Shown: one piece after another, positions 1 through 5,944 of the stretch
How positions within the stretch are numbered: the stretch's first letter is position 1
How the letters are laid out: each line of letters begins with the position of its first letter
Translations under genes and position numbers: made by a program
DNA from: Corynebacterium sp.
GTDB taxonomy: Bacteria > Actinomycetota > Actinomycetes > Mycobacteriales > Mycobacteriaceae
DNA: 8,341 nt
Direction of reading: 5' to 3'
NCBI RefSeq assembly: GCF_030530965.1
Contig: NZ_JAUMTY010000039.1
Span: 1-8,341 of the forward strand
Notes under the pieces: model-generated
What the model was told of the DNA's origin: nothing
The model's database searches: none
The model's input: the letters and a program-made list of their open reading frames with translations, nothing else

Positions 1-41
1 GCAGCCATAACCAATTAGAATTAAACCAGTCCAACTTTCAG

Positions 42-146
42 GGGCCAGTTCAAAATGCGAGGGTATATGCCAGAAAAATGGCCGAAAATCGGCCATATAC
101 CTCCGCAGTTTTCTGAACCTGGCATATGCCCCCACAAAATTCAGGC
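42..146. repeat. Palindromic intergenic repeat, copy R1
   Basis: The centre is a perfect 8-bp hairpin: ATGGCCGA (78-85), loop AAA, TCGGCCAT (89-96). Around it are degenerate half-sites of the type AAAACTGCGGGGnATATG: one on the + strand (about 52-69) and two on the minus strand (catat starting at 94 and at 123, 29 bp apart). The 35-bp core 65-99 matches 2427-2461 of copy R2 at 33 positions. The stretch ggggccagttcaaaa near 41-55 also occurs in R2, inverted. The function is unknown. It could be a REP/MITE-like element, a protein-binding site or a transcribed hairpin. Confidence 0.75.
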
Positions 147-474
147 ACCGAGCCGGTCTTGGGCGGAATAGCGCACTACGTACACCCCACACACAGCACA
201 CCACTGAACGAGGTGTCGCAACACCAGCCTCGCACCAACTACTACATCACACGGAGACCACATCACCCCAGGTCAAACAGACAAAATACCCGGGAATGAC
301 GCGATCAAAGCCGTGCATCTCGCCCACAATTCCAGCCACCACACACAGGGCCCAAAACCCCACATGTTTTATTTCCGGCTTGTTACTAGCGCACACTCCT
401 TCAGCACAAATGCCAAGAAATATTAAGTTATTGTTTCCGATACTAAGAATTATTCCGGGGAGGTCTAGCGTAAC

Positions 475-490
475 GAACAATTGATTGTTC
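475..490. promoter_or_regulatory. Perfect inverted repeat, candidate operator of the permease gene
   Basis: GAACAAT (475-481), a 2-bp centre TG, and ATTGTTC (484-490) form a perfect 7+7 palindrome. It ends 18 bp before the ATG and lies between the AT-rich promoter-like part and the ribosome binding site, where a bound repressor would block transcription. The cognate regulator is not in this window. An mRNA hairpin here is unlikely because the loop would be only 2 nt. Confidence 0.5.
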
Positions 491-495
491 ACACG

Positions 496-502
496 AAGGG
501 AG
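496..502 (+). promoter_or_regulatory. Ribosome binding site that fixes the permease start
   Basis: AAGGGAG lies 6 nt before the ATG at 509. A TTG codon in the same frame at 485 would extend the protein by eight residues, but it lies inside the palindrome at 475-490 and has no Shine-Dalgarno, so 509 is preferred. Confidence 0.75.
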
Positions 503-508
503 ACCGAG

Positions 509-2302
509 ATGGCATCGCCTGAGGTCACACCAAAAATGTCGGGATTCGCTCGCGGCACCAAAAGCACCACCCCCACCACACGCCAAGACCACTCTCTACA
601 CCGAGGCGTCGGCAGTATTGGCCTGCTGTTCGCCAGCGTTGGATCCATCATCGGCTCCGGATGGTTGTTCGGATCAATGGTCGCTGCTCAAGCGGCTGGC
701 CCGTCGGCAATAATCTCGTGGTCACTAGGCGGGATCATGATCCTGTTCATTGCACTCTGCTACGCGGAGCTTGGCACCATGTTCCCTCTTTCGGGCGGGG
801 TCGTGCGCTACCCGCACGTCGTGTTCGGCGGGTTCGCGTCATACATGACCGGGTGGATCAACTGGATTGCGGCGCTCGCGCTCCCTCCGATCGAGGTCAT
901 GGGCGCGCTCACCTACGCCACGAAATACGGCCCGTTCACGCACGAACATGTGGTCAGCGGACAGACTGTTCACACGCTCACGCCGTTGGGCATTGCGCTC
1001 GCGGTCCTGCTCATGGCGGTTTTCGTCGTCATCAATTACTTCGGAATCCGTTGGTTTAGTCGTATCAATAACGTACTTGTGTGGTGGAAACTCGGGATCA
1101 TTACTTTGGTCGTTGTTTCCTTTGTTGCCCTAGGTTTTCACGGCAGCAACTTCACCGCGGGAGAAGGCTTCTTCTCCCACGGATGGCATGGAGTCTTCAC
1201 CGCCATCGCAACGTCCGGAATCGTCTTTTCTTTTCTCGGTTTTCGGCAAGGCATCGAATTGGCCGGCGAAACGAGCAATCCGCGCCGAAATGTTCCCCTG
1301 GCCGTCGTCGGCTCTGTCCTTATCTGTATTTTGATTTACGTTGCGCTTCAGACAGCTTTTCTAGGCGTTCTTCCGCATAGTGTGATCGCGAATATGGGCG
1401 GGCACTGGTCCAGCCTCAACTTCAGCGACTCATTCGGCCCACTCGCCGCAGTGTCGACGATGCTCGGGGCGGGCTGGCTCGCCGTCCTCCTCTACATCGA
1501 CGCGATCGTGTCGCCCGCCGACACCGGGCTGATCTACGTCACGACCACCGCCCGCATCTCGCACGGCATGGCGCGAAACGGCAACGCCCCAGCTAAACTC
1601 GCCACAACGAACCGTCACGGAGCACCCGTCGTCTCGATGATCGTCGCTTTTGTCGTCGGGCTCGTGCTCTTCCTCCCGTTCCCGTCGTGGCAGCAAATGG
1701 CCGGGTTTATTTCGTCGGCAACCGTCCTATCCTTTGCTTCGGGTCCGCTAACAATGGCGGCGCTGCGCAGCCGACTCCCCCACCACCAGCGCACATTCAA
1801 AGCGCCGTTCGGGCATCTGCTGCCCATGCTGGGGTTCATGTCGTCGAACCTGCTGGTGTACTGGACCGGGTGGACTACCGACCTCAAACTCTTCATCGCG
1901 ATGGGGCTGGGGCTGGTGCTGCTCGCGGTCAACAAAGCGTTCAGCCGGCACGAGGCGATGAACCGCTACAACATGGCGTTCCGCGCGGGCTTCTGGTACA
2001 TCCCGTGGCTCACCGGGCTCGCGATCATTTCGTACCTCGGGGACTACGACGGCGGGATCGGGCTGCTTCACTTCGACACCGCCGTGCCCGTGATCGTGGT
2101 GTTCTCACTGGCGATTTATTGGATGGCGGTTCACTTCTCGTTCCCGGCCAAGAGGGTTGAATTTCTTGCCGACGCTATTACGCGGGAAGCCCGTGGCGAC
2201 GCGGCGGCAGAGGACGCGGAGGATGCGGCGACGGCGGACGCTGAGGCTGGGGAGCCAGGTGAGCCCGAGGAAGATGCTGCCCTTGCTCCGGTGAAGGCTT
2301 AG
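509..2302 (+). CDS. APC superfamily amino acid permease
   Basis: Secondary transporter of the amino acid-polyamine-organocation superfamily, expected to import an amino acid across the cytoplasmic membrane by cation symport or exchange. The 597-residue protein has about 12 hydrophobic segments. The first carries the family helix-1 motif GSIIGSGWLFG (residues 45-55), whose unwound glycine stretch binds substrate. The helix-6 region and following loop FSFLGFRQGIELAGETSNPRR (about 250-270) also fits the family. It most resembles the acidic amino acid branch (aspartate:proton symporter YveA type), but the substrate cannot be read from sequence. Residues 563-597 form an Ala/Glu/Asp-rich cytoplasmic tail that I do not know from close relatives. 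The gene appears to be single, flanked by repeats R1 and R2, with an operator-like palindrome upstream. The ATG at 509 is chosen from its ribosome binding site. Confidence 0.88.
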   Translation: MASPEVTPKMSGFARGTKSTTPTTRQDHSLHRGVGSIGLLFASVGSIIGSGWLFGSMVAAQAAGPSAIISWSLGGIMILFIALCYAELGTMFPLSGGVVRYPHVVFGGFASYMTGWINWIAALALPPIEVMGALTYATKYGPFTHEHVVSGQTVHTLTPLGIALAVLLMAVFVVINYFGIRWFSRINNVLVWWKLGIITLVVVSFVALGFHGSNFTAGEGFFSHGWHGVFTAIATSGIVFSFLGFRQGIELAGETSNPRRNVPLAVVGSVLICILIYVALQTAFLGVLPHSVIANMGGHWSSLNFSDSFGPLAAVSTMLGAGWLAVLLYIDAIVSPADTGLIYVTTTARISHGMARNGNAPAKLATTNRHGAPVVSMIVAFVVGLVLFLPFPSWQQMAGFISSATVLSFASGPLTMAALRSRLPHHQRTFKAPFGHLLPMLGFMSSNLLVYWTGWTTDLKLFIAMGLGLVLLAVNKAFSRHEAMNRYNMAFRAGFWYIPWLTGLAIISYLGDYDGGIGLLHFDTAVPVIVVFSLAIYWMAVHFSFPAKRVEFLADAITREARGDAAAEDAEDAATADAEAGEPGEPEEDAALAPVKA

Positions 2303-2332
2303 GTTGCCTGGGTAAAGGCTTAGGTTGCCTGA
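2291..2332 (+). repeat. 21-bp tandem duplication across the permease stop codon
   Basis: Bases 2291-2311 and 2312-2332 match at 19 of 21 positions and share aaggcttaggttgcctg (17 bp). The first copy contains the last codons (Val-Lys-Ala) and the TAG stop. Because 21 is a multiple of three, the second copy repeats Val-Lys-Ala-TAG in the same frame beyond the real stop. It looks like a recent slippage duplication. Confidence 0.85.
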
Positions 2333-2352
2333 GTGGCGCGGGGTTGGGGTCG

Positions 2353-2375
2353 AGTGCGGGCCCGGCGCCGGCACT
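2353..2375 (+). terminator. GC-rich hairpin after the permease, weak terminator candidate
   Basis: AGTGC (2353-2357) pairs with GCACT (2371-2375). After one mismatch a further 3 bp pair inside. It lies 50 bp after the permease stop but has no T-tract, so it is only a possible terminator. R2 follows immediately and could also form stems in the transcript. Confidence 0.25.
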
Positions 2376-2379
2376 AGCC

Positions 2380-2506
2380 AAAAACTGCTGGGGTATGTGC
2401 GCCACTACTGAGAAAAGTGCGGGGCGATATGCCAGAAAAATGGGCGAAAATCGACCATATAACCCCGCAGTTTTGAACTGGCCCCCATATCGCCCCGCAG
2501 TTTTCG
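2380..2506. repeat. Palindromic intergenic repeat, copy R2
   Basis: There are four half-sites of the type AAAACTGCGGGGnnATATG, two on the + strand (starting about 2381 and 2413) and two on the minus strand (catat starting 2456 and 2486), about 30 bp apart within each pair, arranged symmetrically around a central hairpin (2440-2447 with 2451-2458, one mismatch). The arm at 2412-2431 is complementary to 2486-2505 at 19 of 20 positions. The core at 2427-2461 is 33/35 identical to R1. The rest of the 2303-2612 gap holds the stop-codon duplication, a GC hairpin and the dehydrogenase promoter. No gene is supported here: the open frames in R2 are by-products of the repeat. Confidence 0.8.
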
Positions 2507-2576
2507 GACACCAATCCGTTCCAAACCAGCAAAATCGCCCAACCGCACCCCCACGAAACAAAACCCCCACGCCCAC

Positions 2577-2605
2577 GTGACCGACACACCTCAACGCTCT
2601 ACTGT
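2577..2605 (+). promoter_or_regulatory. Putative promoter of the dehydrogenase gene (leaderless)
   Basis: A -35-like GTGACC (2577-2582), a 17-bp spacer and TACTGT (2600-2605, TAnnnT type) are followed by 7 nt and then the ATG at 2613. This places the expected transcription start at the A of the ATG. There is no Shine-Dalgarno before that ATG, which fits a leaderless mRNA. The in-frame GTG at 2577 coincides with the -35 element and is therefore unlikely to be the start. Confidence 0.5.
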
Positions 2606-2612
2606 GATAAGT

Positions 2613-3620
2613 ATGCATTCAACGAAACTTGTGGTGATAGGCCTAGGCCACGTGGGCTCGTCCGTGGTCACCTTTGCGATGGCGTCGGGGTTGTACTCCG
2701 AGATCGCCGTTATTGACACGAAGGAGGGGCTGGCTCTCGGCGAGGGGCTCGACCACTCCCAGTCAACCGGCGTTCCCGGGACAACAAATACGTACATTCA
2801 TGAGGGCACTTACGACGACACCCGCGACGCCGACGTGATCATTTGCGCAGCTGGGGCGTCGATTGTTCCTGACCCGGACCGCCCGGATTACGTCCCTCCC
2901 CGTTCGCTCCTGGCCAAGGTGGGGGCCCGGGCCGCTCGCGACGTCATGAAGAATGTGTCGGAGCGCACCAAGGACCCGGTCATCATTTTCATCACGAATC
3001 CTTTGGATGCCGTGGTTCATATCGCGTCGACGGAATTCGATTACCCGGCGTCGAAAGTGTTAGGTACCGGAACCATGCTCGACTCGGCGCGGCTGCGCTG
3101 GGCGGTGGCGCAGGAGCTCGGCATTGATCCGAAGTCGGTGACTGGCTACATGATGGGCGAGCACGGCACGACCGCGGTGCCGATCCTGTCGAACCTCAAT
3201 GTGCAGGGCGTTTCCTGGTCTGAGCTGGAGCGTTGGAGCGGCAAGGATCTGCCATCGCGCGACGACATTAAGCAGCGGGTCGTTGATTCGGCTTACGACG
3301 TTTTCTTTGCGAAGGGATGGACCGACGCGGGTGTGGCCCGCTCCGCCAACGTGCTGGCCAGGTCGGTTCTTCTGAACGAGCGCTCCGTCCACCCGGTCTG
3401 CTCGCGCCTCGATGGCGAGTATGGCCTCGGCGATATCTCCATGTCGGTGCCCGCGGTGTTGGGTTCCGAGGGGCTGATTCGTCGACTTCCTCCAATTGTC
3501 GACGCCTGGGAGCAGGAGAAATTAGAGGAGTCGGCTGATTCTATCCGCGCCGTGTATGCCGAGGCGACCAGCGAGAGCGACGAGGGTGGCGAAACGAGCG
3601 CGACCAGCGAGGAGGCCTAG
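2613..3620 (+). CDS. L-2-hydroxyacid dehydrogenase, lactate dehydrogenase family
   Basis: Cytoplasmic NAD-dependent enzyme that interconverts a 2-oxoacid and an L-2-hydroxyacid, such as pyruvate and L-lactate. The Rossmann motif GLGHVG (residues 10-15) and Asp35 at the end of strand 2 indicate NAD. Catalytic residues of the LDH/MDH family are present: Asn129 in ITNP, Asp157 and Arg160 in LDSAR, and proton-relay His184 in GEHG. Asp-Arg-His spacing equals that of LDH (168/171/195). The mobile substrate loop is long: Gly81 to Arg97 is 16 residues, against about 9 in classical LDH and 13 in lactobacillary L-2-hydroxyisocaproate dehydrogenase, as I recall them. A bulkier substrate than pyruvate is therefore possible. 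Similarity around GTGTMLDSAR and GYMMGEHG also leans to the hydroxyisocaproate group. Length is 335 aa, ending in an acidic Ser/Glu tail. It is coupled to the downstream acetyltransferase gene. Confidence 0.85.
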   Translation: MHSTKLVVIGLGHVGSSVVTFAMASGLYSEIAVIDTKEGLALGEGLDHSQSTGVPGTTNTYIHEGTYDDTRDADVIICAAGASIVPDPDRPDYVPPRSLLAKVGARAARDVMKNVSERTKDPVIIFITNPLDAVVHIASTEFDYPASKVLGTGTMLDSARLRWAVAQELGIDPKSVTGYMMGEHGTTAVPILSNLNVQGVSWSELERWSGKDLPSRDDIKQRVVDSAYDVFFAKGWTDAGVARSANVLARSVLLNERSVHPVCSRLDGEYGLGDISMSVPAVLGSEGLIRRLPPIVDAWEQEKLEESADSIRAVYAEATSESDEGGETSATSEEA

Positions 3621-4096
3621 TGAGCGTCTATCTCACCGGCAAGCGCCTCATGGACATGAACGCCGCGCAGGTCCATGAGCTGTACAAACTCCGCGTCGAT
3701 GTTTTTGTCCACGAGCAGGAAAGCCCCTACAAAGAGATCGACGACACCGACATCCACCCCGGGACTCAGCACCTTCTTGCGTATGACACCGAGGGCGGCG
3801 TGCGCCTGGTCGGAACGGCCCGCGTTTTCGGGAAGCCCGACGAAGGCCAGCACATCGGCCGCGTTTGCGTGGCTAAGGATGCGCGCGGGCACGGGATCGC
3901 GACACAGCTGGTGAAGAAGGCCCTCGAGGTATGTACCGAGCGGGCGGCGGGGATCGACCCCAACAAGGGCGCGCTGATCGAGGTCGACGCCCAGTCCCAC
4001 CTCGTCGATTGGTACGCGCGCTTCGGCTTCGTGGTTGATGGCGAGGAATTCGAGGAAGCCGGGCGTCCGCATAAGCACATGAGCATGCGGATTTAG
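3620..4096 (+). CDS. ElaA-like GNAT family N-acetyltransferase
   Basis: Predicted cytoplasmic acyltransferase using acetyl-CoA; the acceptor is unknown. The 158-residue protein covers one GNAT domain of normal ElaA length. The ElaA N-terminal pattern is present as LRVDVFVHEQESPYKEID (24-41), the acetyl-CoA pyrophosphate loop as RGHGIA (89-94, Q/RxxGxG/A type), and the ElaA C-terminal pattern as AQSHLVDWYARFGF (124-137) followed by EEAGRPHKHM (145-154). The GTG start overlaps the dehydrogenase stop by one base (TAGTG), and GGAGG at 3611-3615 lies 4 nt before it, inside the upstream gene. This points to one transcript and translational coupling. Whether the enzyme acts on a product of the dehydrogenase pathway is not known. 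Confidence 0.87.
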   Translation: MSVYLTGKRLMDMNAAQVHELYKLRVDVFVHEQESPYKEIDDTDIHPGTQHLLAYDTEGGVRLVGTARVFGKPDEGQHIGRVCVAKDARGHGIATQLVKKALEVCTERAAGIDPNKGALIEVDAQSHLVDWYARFGFVVDGEEFEEAGRPHKHMSMRI

Positions 4097-4098
4097 GT

Positions 4099-4129
4099 CA
4101 TCGGTTGCCGACGATTGCCGATGGTTTTT
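4099..4129 (+). terminator. Possible terminator after the dehydrogenase-acetyltransferase operon
   Basis: CATCGG (4099-4104) can pair with CCGATG (4118-4123) around a 13-nt loop, followed by G and five T (4125-4129). The stem is short and a competing TCGG/CCGA hairpin (4101-4111) exists. Position, 3 nt after the stop codon, supports the call. A 12-bp direct repeat cgacgattgccg occurs at 4109-4120 and 4136-4147. Confidence 0.4.
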
Positions 4130-4227
4130 CGGCGGCGACGATTGCCGGCGGCGCACGCTAGCGCCCGTGGCGGGACGGCGCACGTCGCCCCACACGCCAC
4201 TGATCTGCAGCCACACAGCGTACCGTG

Positions 4228-4233
4228 TACAAC
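4228..4233 (+). promoter_or_regulatory. Candidate -10 element for a leaderless DinB-like mRNA
   Basis: TACAAC is close to the actinobacterial TAnaaT consensus and ends 6 nt before the ATG at 4240. No convincing -35 was seen. The gene lacks a good Shine-Dalgarno (only GGA at 4234-4236, too close). An in-frame GTG at 4225 would overlap this element and is disfavoured. Confidence 0.35.
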
Positions 4234-4239
4234 GGAAAT

Positions 4240-4734
4240 ATGAACGCTACCGATATTTTCGTTGATTTCGCCTCACGACCCATCGACGCCGCGAAGGGCC
4301 TCCCCGACCTCACCCCAGCCCAGCTCAACGCTCACCCCGGCGGCCACGACAATTCCATCGCGTGGCTCCTCTGGCACGCTGGCCGGGAGGTCGATATGCA
4401 GTTATCGCAGCTCAACGGCTCCGAGCAGATCTGGACCACCCAAGGTTTCAAGGAGCGTTTCGCCCTCGACAACGGCGATTCGCTCGGCTACGGGCACTCG
4501 GCCGAAGAAGCGCGGTCCATCGTCGTTAATGATCAAGAACTGCTCGTGTCCTATGTCACTGAGACTTTGAACGCGCTCATCGCGTACGCGAAGTCGGGCG
4601 TTGATTGGGACGAGGTGATCGACCGCGATTGGACGCCCGAGGTCACGCGCGGTGTGCGGATGGTGTCGATTGTCGACGACGCTGCTCAGCACGTCGGGCA
4701 GGCGGCGTACATCGCGGGGATGCCGGAGCTGTAA
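4240..4734 (+). CDS. DinB/DUF664 family protein (putative thiol-dependent transferase)
   Basis: Small soluble four-helix-bundle protein of the DinB/DUF664 superfamily. Characterised actinobacterial relatives are metal-dependent enzymes using mycothiol, such as maleylpyruvate isomerase. In this 164-residue protein the candidate metal ligands are His46 in WLLWHAGREVD (42-52) and the pair Asp147/His151 in DDAAQHVGQ (146-154). The family often has HxxxH here; the D/ExxxHxGH form is typical of the DUF664 branch, and the last His is Gln154 in this protein. The N-terminal part, ending LPDLTPAQLNAHPGGHDNSI, also fits DUF664. The substrate is unknown. The ATG at 4240 gives the usual N-terminus. It stands alone between a possible terminator upstream and the convergent thiD gene. 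Confidence 0.8.
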   Translation: MNATDIFVDFASRPIDAAKGLPDLTPAQLNAHPGGHDNSIAWLLWHAGREVDMQLSQLNGSEQIWTTQGFKERFALDNGDSLGYGHSAEEARSIVVNDQELLVSYVTETLNALIAYAKSGVDWDEVIDRDWTPEVTRGVRMVSIVDDAAQHVGQAAYIAGMPEL

Positions 4735-4755
4735 AAGCTCTGGTCAGAGGGCTTT
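4734..4755. terminator. Hairpin between convergent DinB-like and thiD genes
   Basis: AAAGCTCT (4734-4741) pairs with AGGGCTTT (4748-4755), with one G-U pair and a 6-nt loop, starting at the last base of the DinB-like stop codon. Read on the minus strand, one C-A mismatch appears, but the hairpin runs into TTTT, so it could serve thiD as well. The T-tract is short in both directions. Confidence 0.35.
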
Positions 4756-4795
4756 CGTGGCGGGCGCCAGGACCAGGACCGGGCGCGGGGGCTGA

Positions 4796-5932
4796 TTAGC
4801 GATGCTCCCAAAAGTGATCCAACGGCGCATTCCCGTTCACGTGAGCCGGCTCGGGCGTACCGCTGCTATCCCTGTTGCGGTGAAGCCCGATCGCGAAGTC
4901 AAGGGTGTCCGCCGCAAGTAATGCCCGGCGCGTCCAGGTCGCTGCATCGTGGACTGTGGCTCGCCAATCGCAGGCGGATACGTCGGGGTGCGAATCGGGA
5001 TCCGGCGAAGTGTCGGCCTGATGAACCCGGCGAGCCGCGAACGTGGCCAGGGCCGAACTAAACGTGCAGCCTGTCCCGTGCGTGTTCGTGGTCGCCACCC
5101 TGTCGTGGCTGAGCAACGCTGTCTGCTCGCGATCAGCAACAACCTCGGTGACCTTCGGGCCATCATCGCCGAAGCCATTATCGGGACCGCCGGTGACCAC
5201 AATGACCGTCCCCAAAGCCTCCGCAATTGACGACGTCAGGGATTCGCCATCTTCAGTGGTTTCCTGATCATTGCCGACGTTTTCATTGCCGACGTTGGTG
5301 CCGCCGGGGCCAACATTTTCTTCGCTATGGCTTCCCCCCGCAGCGGACACACTCGCGTTACCGCTATCCGAACCCTGAGAATCAATAGCGTCAAGGTGCT
5401 TCCGCAGCGTCGCGGGCACCGCTATCCCCGCCATGTCGCACAGCCCGACGAGCTCGCGCCCGTTAGGAGTCAACGCGTCCGCACGTCGGGCGAGGTCCAC
5501 AAAACCGCTGGTCGCCGTCGTTTCGTCGTCGACAAGCGAGCTGCCACTGGAGGCCACCATCACCGGATCCCACACCACCGGTCCAGCAAACGATAGCGCG
5601 GTGAGCTCCGCGACGGTGGCGTCGGCAATGGCAGAACTGCCCACCATCCCGATTTTGATTGCGTCGATCGGGTAATCGTCGGCTACTGATCGAATTTGTT
5701 GGGCGACGAAGCCGGGGCTCATGTATTCGGCGGCGTCGACGCCTCGTGTGTTTTGCGCGGTCACGGCGGTGATCGCGACGCAGCCGTAGCCGCCCAGTGC
5801 GGAGATGGTTTTGAGGTCGGCTTGGATGCCGGCGCCGCCGGATGAGTCGGAGCCGGCGATGGTCAGGACGACGGGTATGGGCGAGGGGCGGGCGGATTGG
5901 GCACGAGCAGGTGATGGCGAGGAAGAGGTCAT
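4796..5932 (-). CDS. thiD: Hydroxymethylpyrimidine/phosphomethylpyrimidine kinase ThiD with an internal insertion
   Basis: Ribokinase-fold enzyme of thiamine synthesis, phosphorylating HMP and then HMP-P to HMP-PP in the cytoplasm. Conserved parts, in order: GSDSSGGAGIQAD (27-39), TAVTAQNT (55-62), KIGM (93-96), WDPVMVASSG (121-130), LTPN (154-157), VVTGG (245-249) and the anion-hole motif NTHGTGCT (283-290) with catalytic Cys289. It ends in a recognisable HFW motif (APLDHFWEHR). At 378 residues it is about 110 longer than typical single-domain ThiD. The excess is a Ser/Pro-rich N-terminus (1-18), a low-complexity Gly/Asn/Ser/Glu insertion (about 185-231), and additions after residue 300. The core is intact, so activity is expected. 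No TPP riboswitch was seen upstream; TAGTGT (5939-5944, minus strand) 6 nt before the ATG suggests a leaderless mRNA. Confidence 0.93.
   Translation of the reverse strand: MTSSSPSPARAQSARPSPIPVVLTIAGSDSSGGAGIQADLKTISALGGYGCVAITAVTAQNTRGVDAAEYMSPGFVAQQIRSVADDYPIDAIKIGMVGSSAIADATVAELTALSFAGPVVWDPVMVASSGSSLVDDETTATSGFVDLARRADALTPNGRELVGLCDMAGIAVPATLRKHLDAIDSQGSDSGNASVSAAGGSHSEENVGPGGTNVGNENVGNDQETTEDGESLTSSIAEALGTVIVVTGGPDNGFGDDGPKVTEVVADREQTALLSHDRVATTNTHGTGCTFSSALATFAARRVHQADTSPDPDSHPDVSACDWRATVHDAATWTRRALLAADTLDFAIGLHRNRDSSGTPEPAHVNGNAPLDHFWEHR
5268..5296 (-). repeat. 14-bp direct repeat inside the thiD insertion
   Basis: tcattgccgacgtt occurs at 5268-5281 and 5283-5296, a 15-bp period. Read on the minus strand it encodes successive Asn-Val-Gly-Asn units (residues 213-221), and a weaker Asn-Val-Gly is at 206-208. 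The low-complexity insertion therefore seems to have grown at least partly by in-frame slippage. Confidence 0.8.
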
Positions 5933-5938
5933 GTTTCC

Positions 5939-5944
5939 ACACTA
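5939..5944 (-). promoter_or_regulatory. Candidate -10 element of thiD
   Basis: On the minus strand TAGTGT (TAnnnT) is followed by GGAAAC and the ATG of thiD. There is no good Shine-Dalgarno. No clear -35 was found, so the call is weak. Confidence 0.3.

Larger units (their letters stand above)
1..508. other. Non-coding region upstream of the permease
   Basis: No credible gene is present. The first 40 bases have stop codons in all frames I checked on both strands. Two open frames here, one on each strand, resemble no protein I recognise and lack a ribosome binding site. The stretch contains repeat R1 (about 42-146), a CA-rich low-complexity part (about 181-275) with a small GGTGT/ACACC hairpin at 212-225, an AT-rich part (about 411-456) that probably holds the permease promoter, and a palindrome at 475-490. 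No clear -35/-10 pair could be fixed in the AT-rich part: TTATTG at 428-433 and TATTCC at 451-456 have a 17-bp spacer, but the -10 is poor. Confidence 0.6.

Noticed and set aside
296..484. 62-codon + strand open frame upstream of the permease, possible leader peptide
   Set aside because: No convincing ribosome binding site, no recognisable sequence, and it ends inside the operator-like palindrome. Chance frame is the simpler reading.
247..651. 134-codon minus-strand open frame over the permease 5' end
   Set aside because: It overlaps the well-supported permease gene antisense and shows no family similarity.
2380..2506. CRISPR-like array because of ~30-bp periodicity
   Set aside because: Half-sites are in opposing orientations, only four in number, and there are no distinct spacers or cas genes.
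2344..2618. Several open frames on both strands through R2
   Set aside because: They arise from the palindromic repeat, and their peptides merely repeat the repeat unit. No start signals.
4837..5675. Long + strand and other-frame minus-strand open frames across thiD
   Set aside because: They are GC-driven shadows of thiD, which has all its catalytic motifs in the annotated frame.
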